The translations under genes were made by a program, and so were the position numbers. Below, piece after piece: positions 34,928 through 43,286 of a stretch of DNA of 64,000 nt (position 1 is its first letter; each line of letters starts with the position of its first letter). The notes beneath the pieces were generated by a model. The model ran no database searches, had not been told where the DNA came from, and saw nothing but the letters and a program-made list of their open reading frames with translations. Source of the stretch: Actinomadura rifamycini DSM 43936 (GTDB lineage: Bacteria > Actinomycetota > Actinomycetes > Streptosporangiales > Streptosporangiaceae); assembly GCF_000425065.1 (NCBI RefSeq), contig NZ_AULB01000010.1, positions 248,001 to 312,000 of the forward strand. Reading direction: 5' to 3'.

Positions 34928-36151
34928 TCAGCCCGCGGGCACCGAGGCGCTCTGGCGGGGGTCGCAGGCGAGCCGGTAGCCGCGCTTGACCACCGTCTCC
35001 ACGATGCCGGGACGGCCCAGGCCGCGGCGGAGCCGCGCCACCGCCATCTCCACGGCGTGCTCGTCCGCCTGCGGGCGGGCCAGGACGCCCGCGCCGCCGA
35101 AACCGGGGACGCCGGCCGCGCCGCCCGCCCCCGAGGCGTCGGCGGCGCGGAGCGGCCGTCCGGGCAGCGCCCCGGACAGCTCCGCCCGCGACACCACGTG
35201 CCCGGGGCGCCGCGCGAGCGCCCGCAGGATCGCCATCGGCGCGGGCGCGATCGGGCGCAGCTGCCCGTCCAGGACGACCGCGTGGCCGCGCAGCTCCAGC
35301 GCCAGCCCGCGGACCCGCAGCCGGCGCGCCCGCCGGCGGGGCAGGTCCGCGGCCAGGGTCCGCACGAGCGCGCCGAGCCGGGCGCGCTCGGGCTGGACGG
35401 TCGGGACGCCGCGGGCGGTCAGCTCCGCCGCCGTGACCGGGCCGACGCACGCCGCGACCAGCGGCCCGCGCATGGCCTCCAGCAGCGGCTCGGCGAGCCC
35501 GTCCGCGGCGGCCGCGGCCAGCGTCGCGGCGACCGCCGGGGCGCTGGTGAAGGTGATCGCGTCGACCGTCCCGGCGACGGCCTGCCCGACGAGCCGGTGC
35601 AGCGGGGTCGGGTCGTCGGCGGGAGCCCACCGGTACACCGGGACCTCGACGACCTCGGCCCCGGCGGCCCGCAGCGCGCCGGTCAGCTCGGGCTGCGGCT
35701 CCCCGTACAGCTGGACGGCGACGCGGGAGCCCGCCAGGTCCTCCGCCAGCAGGTGCCGCAGGACCTCGGCCGTCCCCTCCGACTCGGGCGACCACCGCTC
35801 CCGCAGGCCCGCCGACCGGACGGCGCCGCGCGCCTTCGGGCCGCGCGTCAGGAGGGCGGCGCCGCCGAGGCGGGCGACGAGCTCGTCGCGCATCCCCCAC
35901 CCGTCGGCGGTCTCCAGCCACGCGCGGAACCCGATCCCGGTGGTGACGACGACGTGGTCGAGCGGCGCGGCCAGGCACGCGCGGGTCGCCTCCAGCAGCG
36001 CCGTGTCGTCGGCGAGCGGGACCAGCCGGATCGCCGGCGCGAGCACCACCCGGGCCCCGCGCCGCTCCAGCAGCGTCGCGAGCTCCTCCTGGCGGCGGGC
36101 CGCGGTCACCCCGACGGCGAACCCGGCCAGCGCGTCACCGACGGTGCTCAT
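34928..36151 (-). CDS. HemD-like uroporphyrinogen-III synthase domain fused to a winged-helix DNA-binding domain
   Basis: 407 residues. Residues 1-265 follow HemD: FAVGVTAARRQEELATLLERRGARVVLAPA, DHVVVTTGIGFRAWLE, GAEVVEVPVYRWAP, DAITFTSAPAVAATL and ACVGPVTAAELTARGV. Residues about 275-395 form an OmpR-type winged helix (LRPIAPAPMAILRALARRPGHVVSRAEL, VEMAVARLRRGLGRPGIVETVVKRGYRL). This fusion is the Rv0260c type often next to nitrite/nitrate genes, where it is thought to link siroheme precursor level to transcription. Its start overlaps the end of nirD by 17 nt, so it belongs to the nitrate operon. Whether it is an enzyme, a regulator or both is not proven. Confidence 0.88.
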   Translation of the reverse strand: MSTVGDALAGFAVGVTAARRQEELATLLERRGARVVLAPAIRLVPLADDTALLEATRACLAAPLDHVVVTTGIGFRAWLETADGWGMRDELVARLGGAALLTRGPKARGAVRSAGLRERWSPESEGTAEVLRHLLAEDLAGSRVAVQLYGEPQPELTGALRAAGAEVVEVPVYRWAPADDPTPLHRLVGQAVAGTVDAITFTSAPAVAATLAAAAADGLAEPLLEAMRGPLVAACVGPVTAAELTARGVPTVQPERARLGALVRTLAADLPRRRARRLRVRGLALELRGHAVVLDGQLRPIAPAPMAILRALARRPGHVVSRAELSGALPGRPLRAADASGAGGAAGVPGFGGAGVLARPQADEHAVEMAVARLRRGLGRPGIVETVVKRGYRLACDPRQSASVPAG

Positions 36152-36626
36152 CGGGGACCGCCACCTCCACCCGGCCGCCCGCGCGCCGGACGCCGTACGC
36201 GGGCAGCGCCACCCGCGGGTCGTCCAGGCAGACGCCGGTGCGCAGGTCGAAGACCTGCTTGTACATCGGCGAGGCCACGGTGGGGACGCCGTCGCGGGTC
36301 CCGAGGATGCCGCGCGACAGCACGTGCGCGCCGCTGAACGGGTCCAGGTTCGACAGCGCGTGCAGGTCGCCGTCGAAGGTGCGGAACACCGCCACCTGCG
36401 TCCCGCCGACCATCGCGCAGACGCCGCGCTCCGGGATGATGTCGGCGTAGGCGCACACGTCGACCCACCGCCGTTCCGTTCGGGTCTGCGCCGCCGCGTG
36501 CTGCGACGACCCGTTGTGCGACGTACCGTTGTGCGACGATCCGTGGTGCGACGTACCGTTCTGTGCCGTGCGGGCGGACTGGGGAGCGCGGGCCTCGGGT
36601 GCGAGGGTCGCTTCGGTCGTGCTCAT
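36135..36626 (-). CDS. nirD: Nitrite reductase small subunit (Rieske-like NirD)
   Basis: 163 residues from ATG 36626, with AGGAGG 10 nt upstream. Residues about 52-160 are the NirD Rieske fold: WVDVCAYADIIPERGVCAMVGG, VAVFRTFDGDLHALSNLDPFSGAHVLSRGI, SPMYKQVFDLRTGVCLDDP. As in other NirD proteins the Cys/His cluster ligands are absent (NLDPFS replaces CxH). The first 50 residues are an unusual Ser/His/Asn/Gly repeat (NGTSHHGSSHNGTSH) encoded by a 15-bp tandem repeat. NirD normally partners the large siroheme subunit NirB, which is not in this window. It overlaps the HemD fusion gene. Confidence 0.9.
   Translation of the reverse strand: MSTTEATLAPEARAPQSARTAQNGTSHHGSSHNGTSHNGSSQHAAAQTRTERRWVDVCAYADIIPERGVCAMVGGTQVAVFRTFDGDLHALSNLDPFSGAHVLSRGILGTRDGVPTVASPMYKQVFDLRTGVCLDDPRVALPAYGVRRAGGRVEVAVPDEHRR
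36502..36561 (-). repeat. Four-copy 15-bp tandem repeat inside nirD
   Basis: Consensus TGCGACGNWCCGTTG, four copies in a row, encoding the His/Ser/Asn-rich tail. Length is a multiple of 3, so copy-number change would keep the frame. Confidence 0.9.
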
Positions 36627-36693
36627 CGTGCGGCAACCTCCTGGCTCTCGATCACTTCCTGGCTCGTGATCGCTTCGATCCTCGGCAGGGGCG

Positions 36694-36731
36694 GTTTCGC
36701 GATTGGGTCCCTTCTGTCACCGGCGTGTTAA
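36694..36731 (-). promoter_or_regulatory. Four-box GlnR-like operator upstream of nirD
   Basis: On the minus strand four pentamers recur every 11 bp: TTAAC, GTGAC, GACCC, GAAAC, each separated by 6 nt. This is the a-b-a-b box layout of GlnR sites (GTNAC-N6-GAAAC). It overlaps the nasA stop codon and ends 67 bp before the nirD ATG. It aligns box by box with the site upstream of nasA. Confidence 0.65.
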
Positions 36732-38845
36732 AAGACGCTCACGGGGGCCGGGCGGGCGGCGGGCTCCAGCCGCACCGCGCACACCTTGAACTCGGGCATC
36801 CTGGACACCGGGTCGAGGGCCGGGTTGGTGAGCAGGTTCGCGCGCCCCTCCCCCGCCCAGTGGAACGGCATGAACACCGTGTCGGCGCGGACCGCCTCGG
36901 TGAGCCGCGCGGTCGCGAGCGCCGCGCCGCGGCGGCTGCGGACCCGCACCGCGTCGCCGTCCTCGACGCCCAGGCGTCCGGCCAGGTCGGGGTGCAGTTC
37001 GACGAACGGGCCCGGCTCGGCCTCGGCCAGCGCCGGGACGCGCCGGGTCTGCGCGCCCGACTGGTAGTGCGCCAGGACCCGCCCGGTCGTGAGGTACACG
37101 GGGTAGTCGGCGTCGACCTCCTCCTCGGGGCCCCGGTGCCCGACCGGGACGAACCGGGCGCGCCCGTCGGGCGTCGGGAACCGGTCCAGGAACGGGCGGG
37201 GGGTGCCGGGGTGGTCCGGCGACGGGCACGGCCAGAAGACGCCGCCCTCCCGCTCGATCCGCCCGTAGTCGATGCCGGAGTAGTCGGCGGGGCCGCCCGC
37301 GCTCGCGCGGCGCAGCTCGGCGAACACCTCCGCCGGGTCGTCCGGCCAGTCCCCCGGGGCGTCCAGCCGCCGCGCCAGGTCCGCCAGGACGGCCAGGTCG
37401 GTGCGGACGCCCTCCGGCGGGGCGAGCGCCCGCCTGCGGCGCAGCACCCGGCCCTCCAGGTTCGTCATCGTCCCGGACTCCTCGGCCCACTGCGCCGCCG
37501 GGAGCACCACGTCGGCGCGCGCGGCCGTCTCCGACGGGACGAAGTCGGCGACCACCAGCAGGTCGAGCGCGGCGAGGCGCTCCTCGACGGCCGCGGCGTC
37601 CGGGGCCGACACCACCGGGTTCGAGCCGAACAGCAGCAGCGCGCGCGGGCCGGCGGGCCCGCCGAGCGCCGACAGCAGCTCGTGCGCGGACCGTCCGGGG
37701 CCGGGCAGGGAGTCGGGATCGACGCCCCACACCCGCGCGACGTGCTCCCGCGCGGCGGGGTCGTCGATGCGCCGGTAGCCGGGGAGCTGGTCGGCCTTCT
37801 GCCCGTGCTCGCGGCCGCCCTGCCCGTTGCCCTGCCCGGTGAGGCATCCGTACCCCGACCCGGCGCGGCCCGGCAGCCCGAGCGCCAGCGCGAGGTTGAT
37901 GAACGCGGTGACGGTGTCGGTGCCGTGGGCGTGCTGCTCGGCGCCCCGCCCGGTGAGGACGTGCGCGCGCTCGGCGCCCGCCAGGAGCCGGACGGCCTCG
38001 CGCATCTCCGGGACGGGCACGCCGGTGATCCGCTCGACGCGGTCCGGCCAGTAGGAGTTGACGGCCGTGCGGACGGCGTCGAACCCGGTGGTGCGGGCCG
38101 CGATGTAGGCGTGGTCGGCGAGGTTCTCGGCGAGGACCAGGTGCAGCAGCCCGTTGGCGAGCGCCAGGTCGGTGCCCGGGAGCGGCTGCAGGTGCAGGTC
38201 GGCCTGCCGGGCGGTGGCGCTGCGGCGCGGATCGACCACGACGAGGGCGCCGCCGCGGTCGCGCATCGCGGTGAGGTGCCGCATGAACGGCGGCATGGTC
38301 TCGGCGACGTTCCCGCCGGCCAGCAGGACCGCGCCGGACTCGGCGAGGTCGGTGACCGGACCGGGCAGCCCGCGGTCCATCCCGAACGCGCGCCCGCCCG
38401 CCGCCGCGGCCGACGACATGCAGAACCGCCCGTTGTAGTCGATCTGCGAGGTGCCGAGCGCGACCCGGGCGAACTTCCCGAGCGTGTACGCCTTCTCGTT
38501 CGTCAGGGACCCGCCGCCGAACACCGCGACGGCGTCCGGCCCGTGCGCGGCCCGCAGCCCGCGCAGCTCCCCCGCGACGCGGTCGAGCGCCTCGTCCCAC
38601 GTGCACGGCTCCAGCGGCGCGTCCCGTCCCGCGCGCATCAGCGGCGCCGTGAGCCGGTCCGGGACGGTGAGCAGCTCCGCCGACGTCCAGCCCTTGCGGC
38701 ACAGCCCGCCCTGGTTGGCGGGGACGTCGTCGCGCGGCGTCACCTCGACGGGCGGCGAGGCGGGCGGCGCTCCGGGGGCCGCGAGGCGGAGGGTCATGCC
38801 GCACTGCAGGGCGCAGTACGGGCAGTGCGTGGGTGTCCCGATCAT
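36728..38845 (-). CDS. nasA: Assimilatory nitrate reductase catalytic subunit (molybdopterin oxidoreductase)
   Basis: 705 residues from ATG 38845. The N-terminal 4Fe-4S site is CPYCALQCGM ... LCRKGW. Mo-bis-MGD contacts include GGGSLTNEKAYTLGKFARV, IDYNGRFCMSSAAAA, SGYGCLTGQGNGQGGREHGQKAD and the C-terminal dinucleotide domain (YPVYLTTGRVLAHYQSGAQTRR, MPFHWAGEGRANLLTNPALDP). It reduces nitrate to nitrite in the cytoplasm for assimilation. It lacks the C-terminal BFD-like cluster of some NasA/NarB enzymes. It lies upstream of nirD on the same strand; a GlnR-like operator is 24 bp before the start. Confidence 0.93.
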   Translation of the reverse strand: MIGTPTHCPYCALQCGMTLRLAAPGAPPASPPVEVTPRDDVPANQGGLCRKGWTSAELLTVPDRLTAPLMRAGRDAPLEPCTWDEALDRVAGELRGLRAAHGPDAVAVFGGGSLTNEKAYTLGKFARVALGTSQIDYNGRFCMSSAAAAGGRAFGMDRGLPGPVTDLAESGAVLLAGGNVAETMPPFMRHLTAMRDRGGALVVVDPRRSATARQADLHLQPLPGTDLALANGLLHLVLAENLADHAYIAARTTGFDAVRTAVNSYWPDRVERITGVPVPEMREAVRLLAGAERAHVLTGRGAEQHAHGTDTVTAFINLALALGLPGRAGSGYGCLTGQGNGQGGREHGQKADQLPGYRRIDDPAAREHVARVWGVDPDSLPGPGRSAHELLSALGGPAGPRALLLFGSNPVVSAPDAAAVEERLAALDLLVVADFVPSETAARADVVLPAAQWAEESGTMTNLEGRVLRRRRALAPPEGVRTDLAVLADLARRLDAPGDWPDDPAEVFAELRRASAGGPADYSGIDYGRIEREGGVFWPCPSPDHPGTPRPFLDRFPTPDGRARFVPVGHRGPEEEVDADYPVYLTTGRVLAHYQSGAQTRRVPALAEAEPGPFVELHPDLAGRLGVEDGDAVRVRSRRGAALATARLTEAVRADTVFMPFHWAGEGRANLLTNPALDPVSRMPEFKVCAVRLEPAARPAPVSVF

Positions 38846-38868
38846 GTCGGCGAGCGTGCCCGTGGGCC

Positions 38869-38906
38869 GTTTCGCGGCCGATTCCCGCAGATGACCGCCG
38901 TGTTAA
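38869..38906 (-). promoter_or_regulatory. Four-box GlnR-like operator upstream of nasA
   Basis: Minus-strand boxes TTAAC, GTCAT, GAATC, GAAAC, each separated by 6 nt (11-bp period). The sequence CTTTTAACACGSCGGT is shared with the nirD site. It ends 24 bp before the nasA ATG, consistent with nitrogen-limited activation by GlnR. Confidence 0.65.
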
Positions 38907-39138
38907 AAGGCATTCACGCAGTGCGCACGGCGGCCGTTCGGCGCCGACCGGAGGCGCGGCGATGGCGGATTCTGACGATCTCGTGTCAAGCGTTGTCGAA
39001 CGCTGTCATGGCCGTTTCGTCGCCTTTCACCCGATTACCGAACGGATTCGCGGTGACCCCGCGGCGCCCCGGAACGATGCGGCCCCGGCCGCCGACCCCG
39101 TCCTGCCGCCCCACCAAGATCGCGCCTAACCTCGGTAC

Positions 39139-39642
39139 ATGCCCGACCTTGCCTACTACGCCTCACTGCCGCGCTCCCGCGGCGCCGCGGCGGCCCTGCT
39201 CCTGGACGACCTCGGGCGGGTCCTGCTGGTCAAGCCGACCTACAGCGAGGGCTGGTTCCTCCCCGGCGGCGTCATCGAGGCGGACGAGTCCCCCCTGTCG
39301 GCCTGCCTGCGCGAATGCGAGGAGGAACTCGGCCTCGTCCCGCGCCTGGACGGCCTGGCCTGCGTCGACTGGGGCTCGCCCCGCGCGGACGGCGTCGACT
39401 CGGTCAACGTCTTCGTCTTCGGCGGCTCCATCACCGGCACGGAGGCCGACGCGATCCGGCTGCCGCCCGACGAGCTGTCCGACCACGTCCTGGTCGCGCC
39501 GGAGAAGATCCCCGAGCTGGCCCCGCCGCACGTCGCCCGCCGGATGGCGCCCGCGCTGCGCGCCATGGCCGAGGGCCGCGCCGTCTACCTCGAGGACGGC
39601 ATCGAGCAGCCGTTCGGCACCCCCGCCCTCGGCCGCCGCTGA
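39139..39642 (+). CDS. NUDIX hydrolase
   Basis: 167 residues. The ATG lies 6 nt after a -10-like TAACCT and has no ribosome-binding site, so it is probably leaderless. The Nudix box is complete: GGVIEADESPLSACLRECEEELG (GX5EX7REXXEEXG). The N-terminal RSRGAAAALLLDDLGRVLLVKPTY and a later VNVFVFGGSITG are typical of small ADP-ribose/NTP pyrophosphohydrolases of actinobacteria. The substrate cannot be assigned. It is divergent from nasA across 293 bp. Confidence 0.9.
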   Translation: MPDLAYYASLPRSRGAAAALLLDDLGRVLLVKPTYSEGWFLPGGVIEADESPLSACLRECEEELGLVPRLDGLACVDWGSPRADGVDSVNVFVFGGSITGTEADAIRLPPDELSDHVLVAPEKIPELAPPHVARRMAPALRAMAEGRAVYLEDGIEQPFGTPALGRR

Positions 39643-39656
39643 CCGCCGCTCCGGCC

Positions 39657-39905
39657 TCAGGCCGGAACGGCGTCCTTGATCTGCCTGCCGCGCTCCGGGT
39701 CGGCGACCCGCGCGCAGTGGGCGCAGCAGTACCAGTGCCCGTCCACGTCGACGCCGTGCCCCATGATGCGGCACTCGCAGTTCTCGCACACCGGCGCCAT
39801 CCGGCTCACGGCGCACTCGAACGAGTCGAACGTGTGCACCTGCCCCTGCGCGTGGACCTCGAAGGACATGTCGTAGTCGTTCCCGCAGACCTCGCAGACC
39901 GCCAT
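39657..39905 (-). CDS. Small zinc-ribbon (CxxC-rich) protein
   Basis: 82 residues from ATG 39905, with a GGAAGGGGAA upstream. The Cys pairs CEVCGNDY, CENCECRIMGHG and YCCAHCARV, plus FECAV and several His residues, suggest two metal knuckles like TRASH/metallothionein-type domains. The stretch TFDSFECAVSRMAP is conserved in unannotated actinobacterial relatives as I recall them. It could be a Zn chaperone or sensor. It sits convergent with the NUDIX gene (14 bp) and upstream of narK's end on the same strand. Confidence 0.75.
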   Translation of the reverse strand: MAVCEVCGNDYDMSFEVHAQGQVHTFDSFECAVSRMAPVCENCECRIMGHGVDVDGHWYCCAHCARVADPERGRQIKDAVPA

Positions 39906-39977
39906 TGCCGTTCCCCTTCCTCCGTCGCGTGGCGTGACGTCCCCCTACCCGCGAACGACGCCCGTACCCGCCGAAGC

Positions 39978-40016
39978 GCCGGGGGCCGCCCCCCACCCCT
40001 GGCGGCGGCCCCCGGC
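39978..40016 (-). terminator. Hairpin terminator after narK
   Basis: 13-bp perfect stem (39978-39990 / 40004-40016), 13-nt loop, 35 bp past the narK stop on the minus strand. No T-run. Confidence 0.5.
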
Positions 40017-40051
40017 GGGCTCTCAACGGGCCGCGCGCGGCCCCGGCCGGG

Positions 40052-41443
40052 TCACACCCCGGCCTCCGCCAGGCTCATGTGCCGGTCCCCGAGCCGCACC
40101 CGGCGCATGTACACGGCCCAGGTCAGCACCAGGCACAGGCCGTAGAACACCGCGAGCGCGACCAGCGCCGGGGCGATGCCCCCGGTCCGCTCCACCGAGA
40201 TCCGGAAGGTCTGCTGGATGAGCGCGCCGCCGAGCGCGCCCACGGCGGAGATGAGCCCGATCGCCGCGGCCGCCTCCCGCCGCGCCGCCGCCAGCGCCCG
40301 GTCCCGGGCCTCCCGGCCGGCCGCGGCGGTGCGCGCCGCCGCCCGCGTCCGGAAGATCGACGGGATCATCTTGTAGGTCGAGCCGTTCCCGATGCCGGTG
40401 GAGGCGAACACCCACAGGAACGCGCCGAGGAACAGCCCCCACGACCCCGTGTTCACGCCGGCCCAGACCGCGACGACGCCCAGCCCCATCCCCAGGAAGT
40501 TCCAGAACGTGACGGCCGTCCCGCCGAACCGGTCGGCCATCCAGCCGCCGAGGGGCCGCGCCGCCGACCCGACCAGGGCGCCGATCCAGATGTAGTTGGA
40601 CGCGTCGACCTCGGGGAACTGGTTCCCGATCAGCACGCCGAACGAGAACGAGTACCCGATGAAAGAGCCGAACGTCGCGATGTACAGCACCGCCATGACG
40701 ACCGTGTGCGGCCGGGCGGCGATCCGCCCCATCTCCGCCATCGTGTAGGACCGGCTCGCCCCCGCCAGGTTGTCCATGAAGAGGTAGGCCCCGGCGGCCG
40801 CCGCCAGGATCAGCGGCATCCACACCCAGCCGACCGCGATGAGGCCGAAGGCGACGATCAGCGGCGGCATCGTCAGCTGCGTGACGCTCACCCCCACGTT
40901 GCCGCCCGCCGCGTTCAGCCCCAGCGGCAGCCCCTGCTTCGCCGTCGGGTAGAAGTGCGCGATGTTCGACATCGAGGAGGCGAAGTTGCCGCCGCCGAGC
41001 CCGGTCGTCGCGGCGATCAGCAGCAGCGCCCAGAACGGCAGCCCGGGATTGGCGATCGCGAACACGAACAGGCCGCACGGGATCAGCAGCAGCAACCCGC
41101 TGACGACCGTCCAGTTGCGCCCGCCGAACCTCGCCGGGCCGAACGTGTACGGGATCCGCAGCAGCGCGCCCACCAGGTTCGGCAGCGTCGTCAGCCAGAG
41201 GGTCTGCCCCACCGACAGCGCCGTGCCGTTGTCCGCCAGGTGCAGGACGGCGATGCTCCACAGCAGCCAGACGCAGAACCCGAGGTGCTCGGTGAAGATC
41301 GAGAACACCAGGTTGCGGGTGGCGACCCGCCGTCCCGTGCGCTCCCAGAACTCCTCGTCCTCGGGATCCCAGTGATCGATCCACCGGCCGCCCCGCCGCG
41401 CCGCCTCCGGCCGCGCGGCGGCCTCGTCGGTCACCGCCGTCAT
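40052..41443 (-). CDS. narK: Nitrate/nitrite transporter, MFS NarK family
   Basis: 463 residues from ATG 41443 (MTAVTDEAAARP), which has GGAGGG 8 nt upstream; an ATG 10 codons earlier lacks one. Twelve membrane helices. Family motifs: RNLVFSIFTEHLGFCVWLLWS, the first nitrate signature TTGLGGGNFASSMSNIAHFYP, and the helix-11 region after VFASTGIGNGSTYKMIPSIF. A hydrophilic Ala/Arg-rich insertion (AARTAAAGREARDRALAAARRE) between late helices is a feature of actinobacterial NarK. It imports nitrate for NasA. No clear GlnR boxes were found upstream. Confidence 0.93.
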   Translation of the reverse strand: MTAVTDEAAARPEAARRGGRWIDHWDPEDEEFWERTGRRVATRNLVFSIFTEHLGFCVWLLWSIAVLHLADNGTALSVGQTLWLTTLPNLVGALLRIPYTFGPARFGGRNWTVVSGLLLLIPCGLFVFAIANPGLPFWALLLIAATTGLGGGNFASSMSNIAHFYPTAKQGLPLGLNAAGGNVGVSVTQLTMPPLIVAFGLIAVGWVWMPLILAAAAGAYLFMDNLAGASRSYTMAEMGRIAARPHTVVMAVLYIATFGSFIGYSFSFGVLIGNQFPEVDASNYIWIGALVGSAARPLGGWMADRFGGTAVTFWNFLGMGLGVVAVWAGVNTGSWGLFLGAFLWVFASTGIGNGSTYKMIPSIFRTRAAARTAAAGREARDRALAAARREAAAAIGLISAVGALGGALIQQTFRISVERTGGIAPALVALAVFYGLCLVLTWAVYMRRVRLGDRHMSLAEAGV

Positions 41444-41574
41444 GCTCGGTCCCTCCAGACGTCTCGTGGACACCCGAAGGACGGTAGGAACGGCGGATTA
41501 CACCGGACGGCGCGGCGCGTGCACGCGCTGCTACATACTCCGCACAACCCCGCCCAGGGGGCTGTGAGGGCGGC

Positions 41575-42321
41575 TCACCCGGAGCCGGGCCCGCGGGGCG
41601 AGCGGACGCGCCGCGCCCGGCCCGGCGCCTGCCGGCCCGTCCGCGCCCGCGCCGCCGCGGCCCCGGGCGTCCCGCCGGTGCGTCCGTCCGGGACGGCGTC
41701 GGGCTCCGGCCAGCGCGGCGAGCGGCCCGACGCGCGCAGCACCGCCTCCCACCCCTCGCCCGAGGCCAGCGGCAGGTGCGGGACGCCCCAGTGCCACGCC
41801 GACACGAGCAGGTCGGGATCGCGCGGCCGGTAGTCGGTGCCGAGGGCCCGGGCCATGTCCCACGCGTGCAGGTGCCACTCCACGCACGCGGCGCCCGCAT
41901 GGTCGCCCACGGTGTACTTGGTGCCCCGGTAGATCAGGTGGGTGCGGTCCCACATGTCGGGCATCAGGTCGGCGTACGCGCCCGCCGACACACCGAACGC
42001 CATGATCCGGTCGGGGCCCGAGTCGGGCGGCAGCACCGCCAGCTCGGCCGCGTTCTGCCGCGCCTGCTGCCGGATCAGCACGGCCGTCGCGGCCTCCTGG
42101 GCGAACAGCTTCGCGAGCCGGCTGTCCGGCGCGTCCTGCAGGTACTCCAGGAAGTTCTCGGCGACGCACCGCAGATGGCCGGCGAGGTCGATCAGCTGCC
42201 AGTCCGAGCACGGCGTCGGGACGTCCCAGTCGCCGGCCCGGCCCGCCAGCTCCCGGATCGCCCGCACCCCGTCCTGGTAGGACTCGAGTACGCGGCACCG
42301 GTCCGGCGGCGTGCGCTCCAC
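41575..42321 (-). CDS. Maleylpyruvate isomerase / mycothiol-dependent DinB-fold protein
   Basis: 248 residues from GTG 42321, preceded by GGGGGAA. Residues about 10-165 are an MDMPI_N-type four-helix bundle: PTPCSDWQLIDLAGHLRCVAENF places the first His of the metal site, and ACVEWHLHAWDMARALG the remaining His residues. The last 40 residues are Arg/Gly/Pro-rich and probably disordered. This TIGR03083-type family uses mycothiol or acts as an unknown hydrolase/transferase. It resembles the gene at 50581 only at fold level. It is monocistronic. Confidence 0.8.
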   Translation of the reverse strand: MERTPPDRCRVLESYQDGVRAIRELAGRAGDWDVPTPCSDWQLIDLAGHLRCVAENFLEYLQDAPDSRLAKLFAQEAATAVLIRQQARQNAAELAVLPPDSGPDRIMAFGVSAGAYADLMPDMWDRTHLIYRGTKYTVGDHAGAACVEWHLHAWDMARALGTDYRPRDPDLLVSAWHWGVPHLPLASGEGWEAVLRASGRSPRWPEPDAVPDGRTGGTPGAAAARARTGRQAPGRARRVRSPRGPGSG

Positions 42322-42572
42322 GTGACTTCCCCCCGCGTCCAGAGCACCTGTGCCCTCTCCACCGGGACGTCCTCCCGCCCGCGAACGCGCGGCGGCGGGC
42401 GGGTCGCCCCGGTGCTCCCCGAGAGGGCAGACTCTCAAAGTTCGGTGGCCGGTGCCACCCGGTGACGCTGTGTCGCCCCACGTCCGGGCCCCGTCGCCCG
42501 CCCCTCCCCCGGGGCGGGCGCCTCCGGACGCGGGCCGACCGCGACCGTGAAAATCTCGACCGTCAGGCCGTA

Positions 42573-42628
42573 CCCGTCAGGCCCGTGCCCGTCAGACCCG
42601 TGCCCGTCAGACCCGTGCCCGTCAGACC
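42573..42628. repeat. 15-bp tandem repeat spanning the 3' end of the next gene
   Basis: About four units of CCGTCAGACCCGTGC, the first degenerate. The repeat runs across the stop codon of the minus-strand gene ending at 42622, so slippage could change its C-terminus. Confidence 0.85.
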
Positions 42629-43038
42629 GCGGCGGTCGGCTGCGTGCGGAAGCCCAGCCGGTGCGCCTCGCGCGCCGTGCGGAGCCGGTCGACCTCGTCG
42701 GTCCACGGGCGGACGGACGGCGTCGCCTTCGCCTTCCGCGCCGCGATCTCGGCGGCGCGCTGGGCCTTGGCGTCCTGCGGGTCGGGCGCGTACACCTTCG
42801 GGCCCATCGCGGCGCGCTCGGCGGCCTCCGCGGCGGTGAGCGCCTCGGTCAGCGCCCGGTCGAACGCGACGGTCAGCTCCCGCAGCTCCTCCGGCGGGAC
42901 CGCGCCGCCCTGCGCCTCGCGCAGCGCCCGCTCCGCCTCGTTGGCCGCGGCGAGCCGCTCGGTGTACCCGGCGGCCAACTCCCGGTCGGCCTCGTGCAAC
43001 TCCGCGACGTCCTTGCTGACCCGGCGGCCCAGCGGCAT
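42622..43038 (-). CDS. Hypothetical helical protein
   Basis: 138 residues from ATG 43038, with GGGAGAG upstream. It is rich in Ala, Glu and Arg, with long predicted helices (DVAELHEADRELAAGYTERL, PPEELRELTVAFDRALTEA, AKAQRAAEIAARKAKA), consistent with a coiled coil; there is no membrane segment and no Cys. I do not recognise a family. It is divergent from a TetR gene, and each side of the intergenic region has a CCTTTACGCAGTAAGG element, so it may be under that regulator. Confidence 0.6.
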   Translation of the reverse strand: MPLGRRVSKDVAELHEADRELAAGYTERLAAANEAERALREAQGGAVPPEELRELTVAFDRALTEALTAAEAAERAAMGPKVYAPDPQDAKAQRAAEIAARKAKATPSVRPWTDEVDRLRTAREAHRLGFRTQPTAAV

Positions 43039-43168
43039 GGTGCTCTCCCTCAAGCTCACGGTCTTCTGGATCGGTCCGGCCGTCCGGTCCCGCCGATCCG
43101 GCCCGTCCGATCGAGGCAAGCGTACGCGGGTGGCGGGCCCGTTGTGACGGGGGACACCGAAGTTCGGT

Positions 43169-43185
43169 CCTTTACGCAGTAAGGT
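43169..43185. promoter_or_regulatory. CCTTTACNNAGTAAGGT element, copy near the hypothetical gene
   Basis: CCTTTACGCAGTAAGGT. Identical over 17 bases to the copy at 43287. It lies 131 bp before the start of the minus-strand gene at 43038 and in the same orientation as the second copy. Probable TetR operator and/or -10 element (TAAGGT). Confidence 0.45.
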
Positions 43186-43286
43186 CAGGGCGGTGGCCGA
43201 GGCCGGCACGACAGGGGGACGGCCCCGGGGCGGACATGATCGCCCGACTTTAGGCGCGCCCTGCGGCGTTTCGCCGCCGGGCCGGG

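Noticed and set aside
41444..41574. GlnR site upstream of narK
   Set aside because: I looked for GTNAC-N6-GAAAC boxes on both strands and found only poor partial matches.
42573..42628. Possible CRISPR-like repeat
   Set aside because: Units are 15 bp, directly adjacent, with no spacers and no cas genes.
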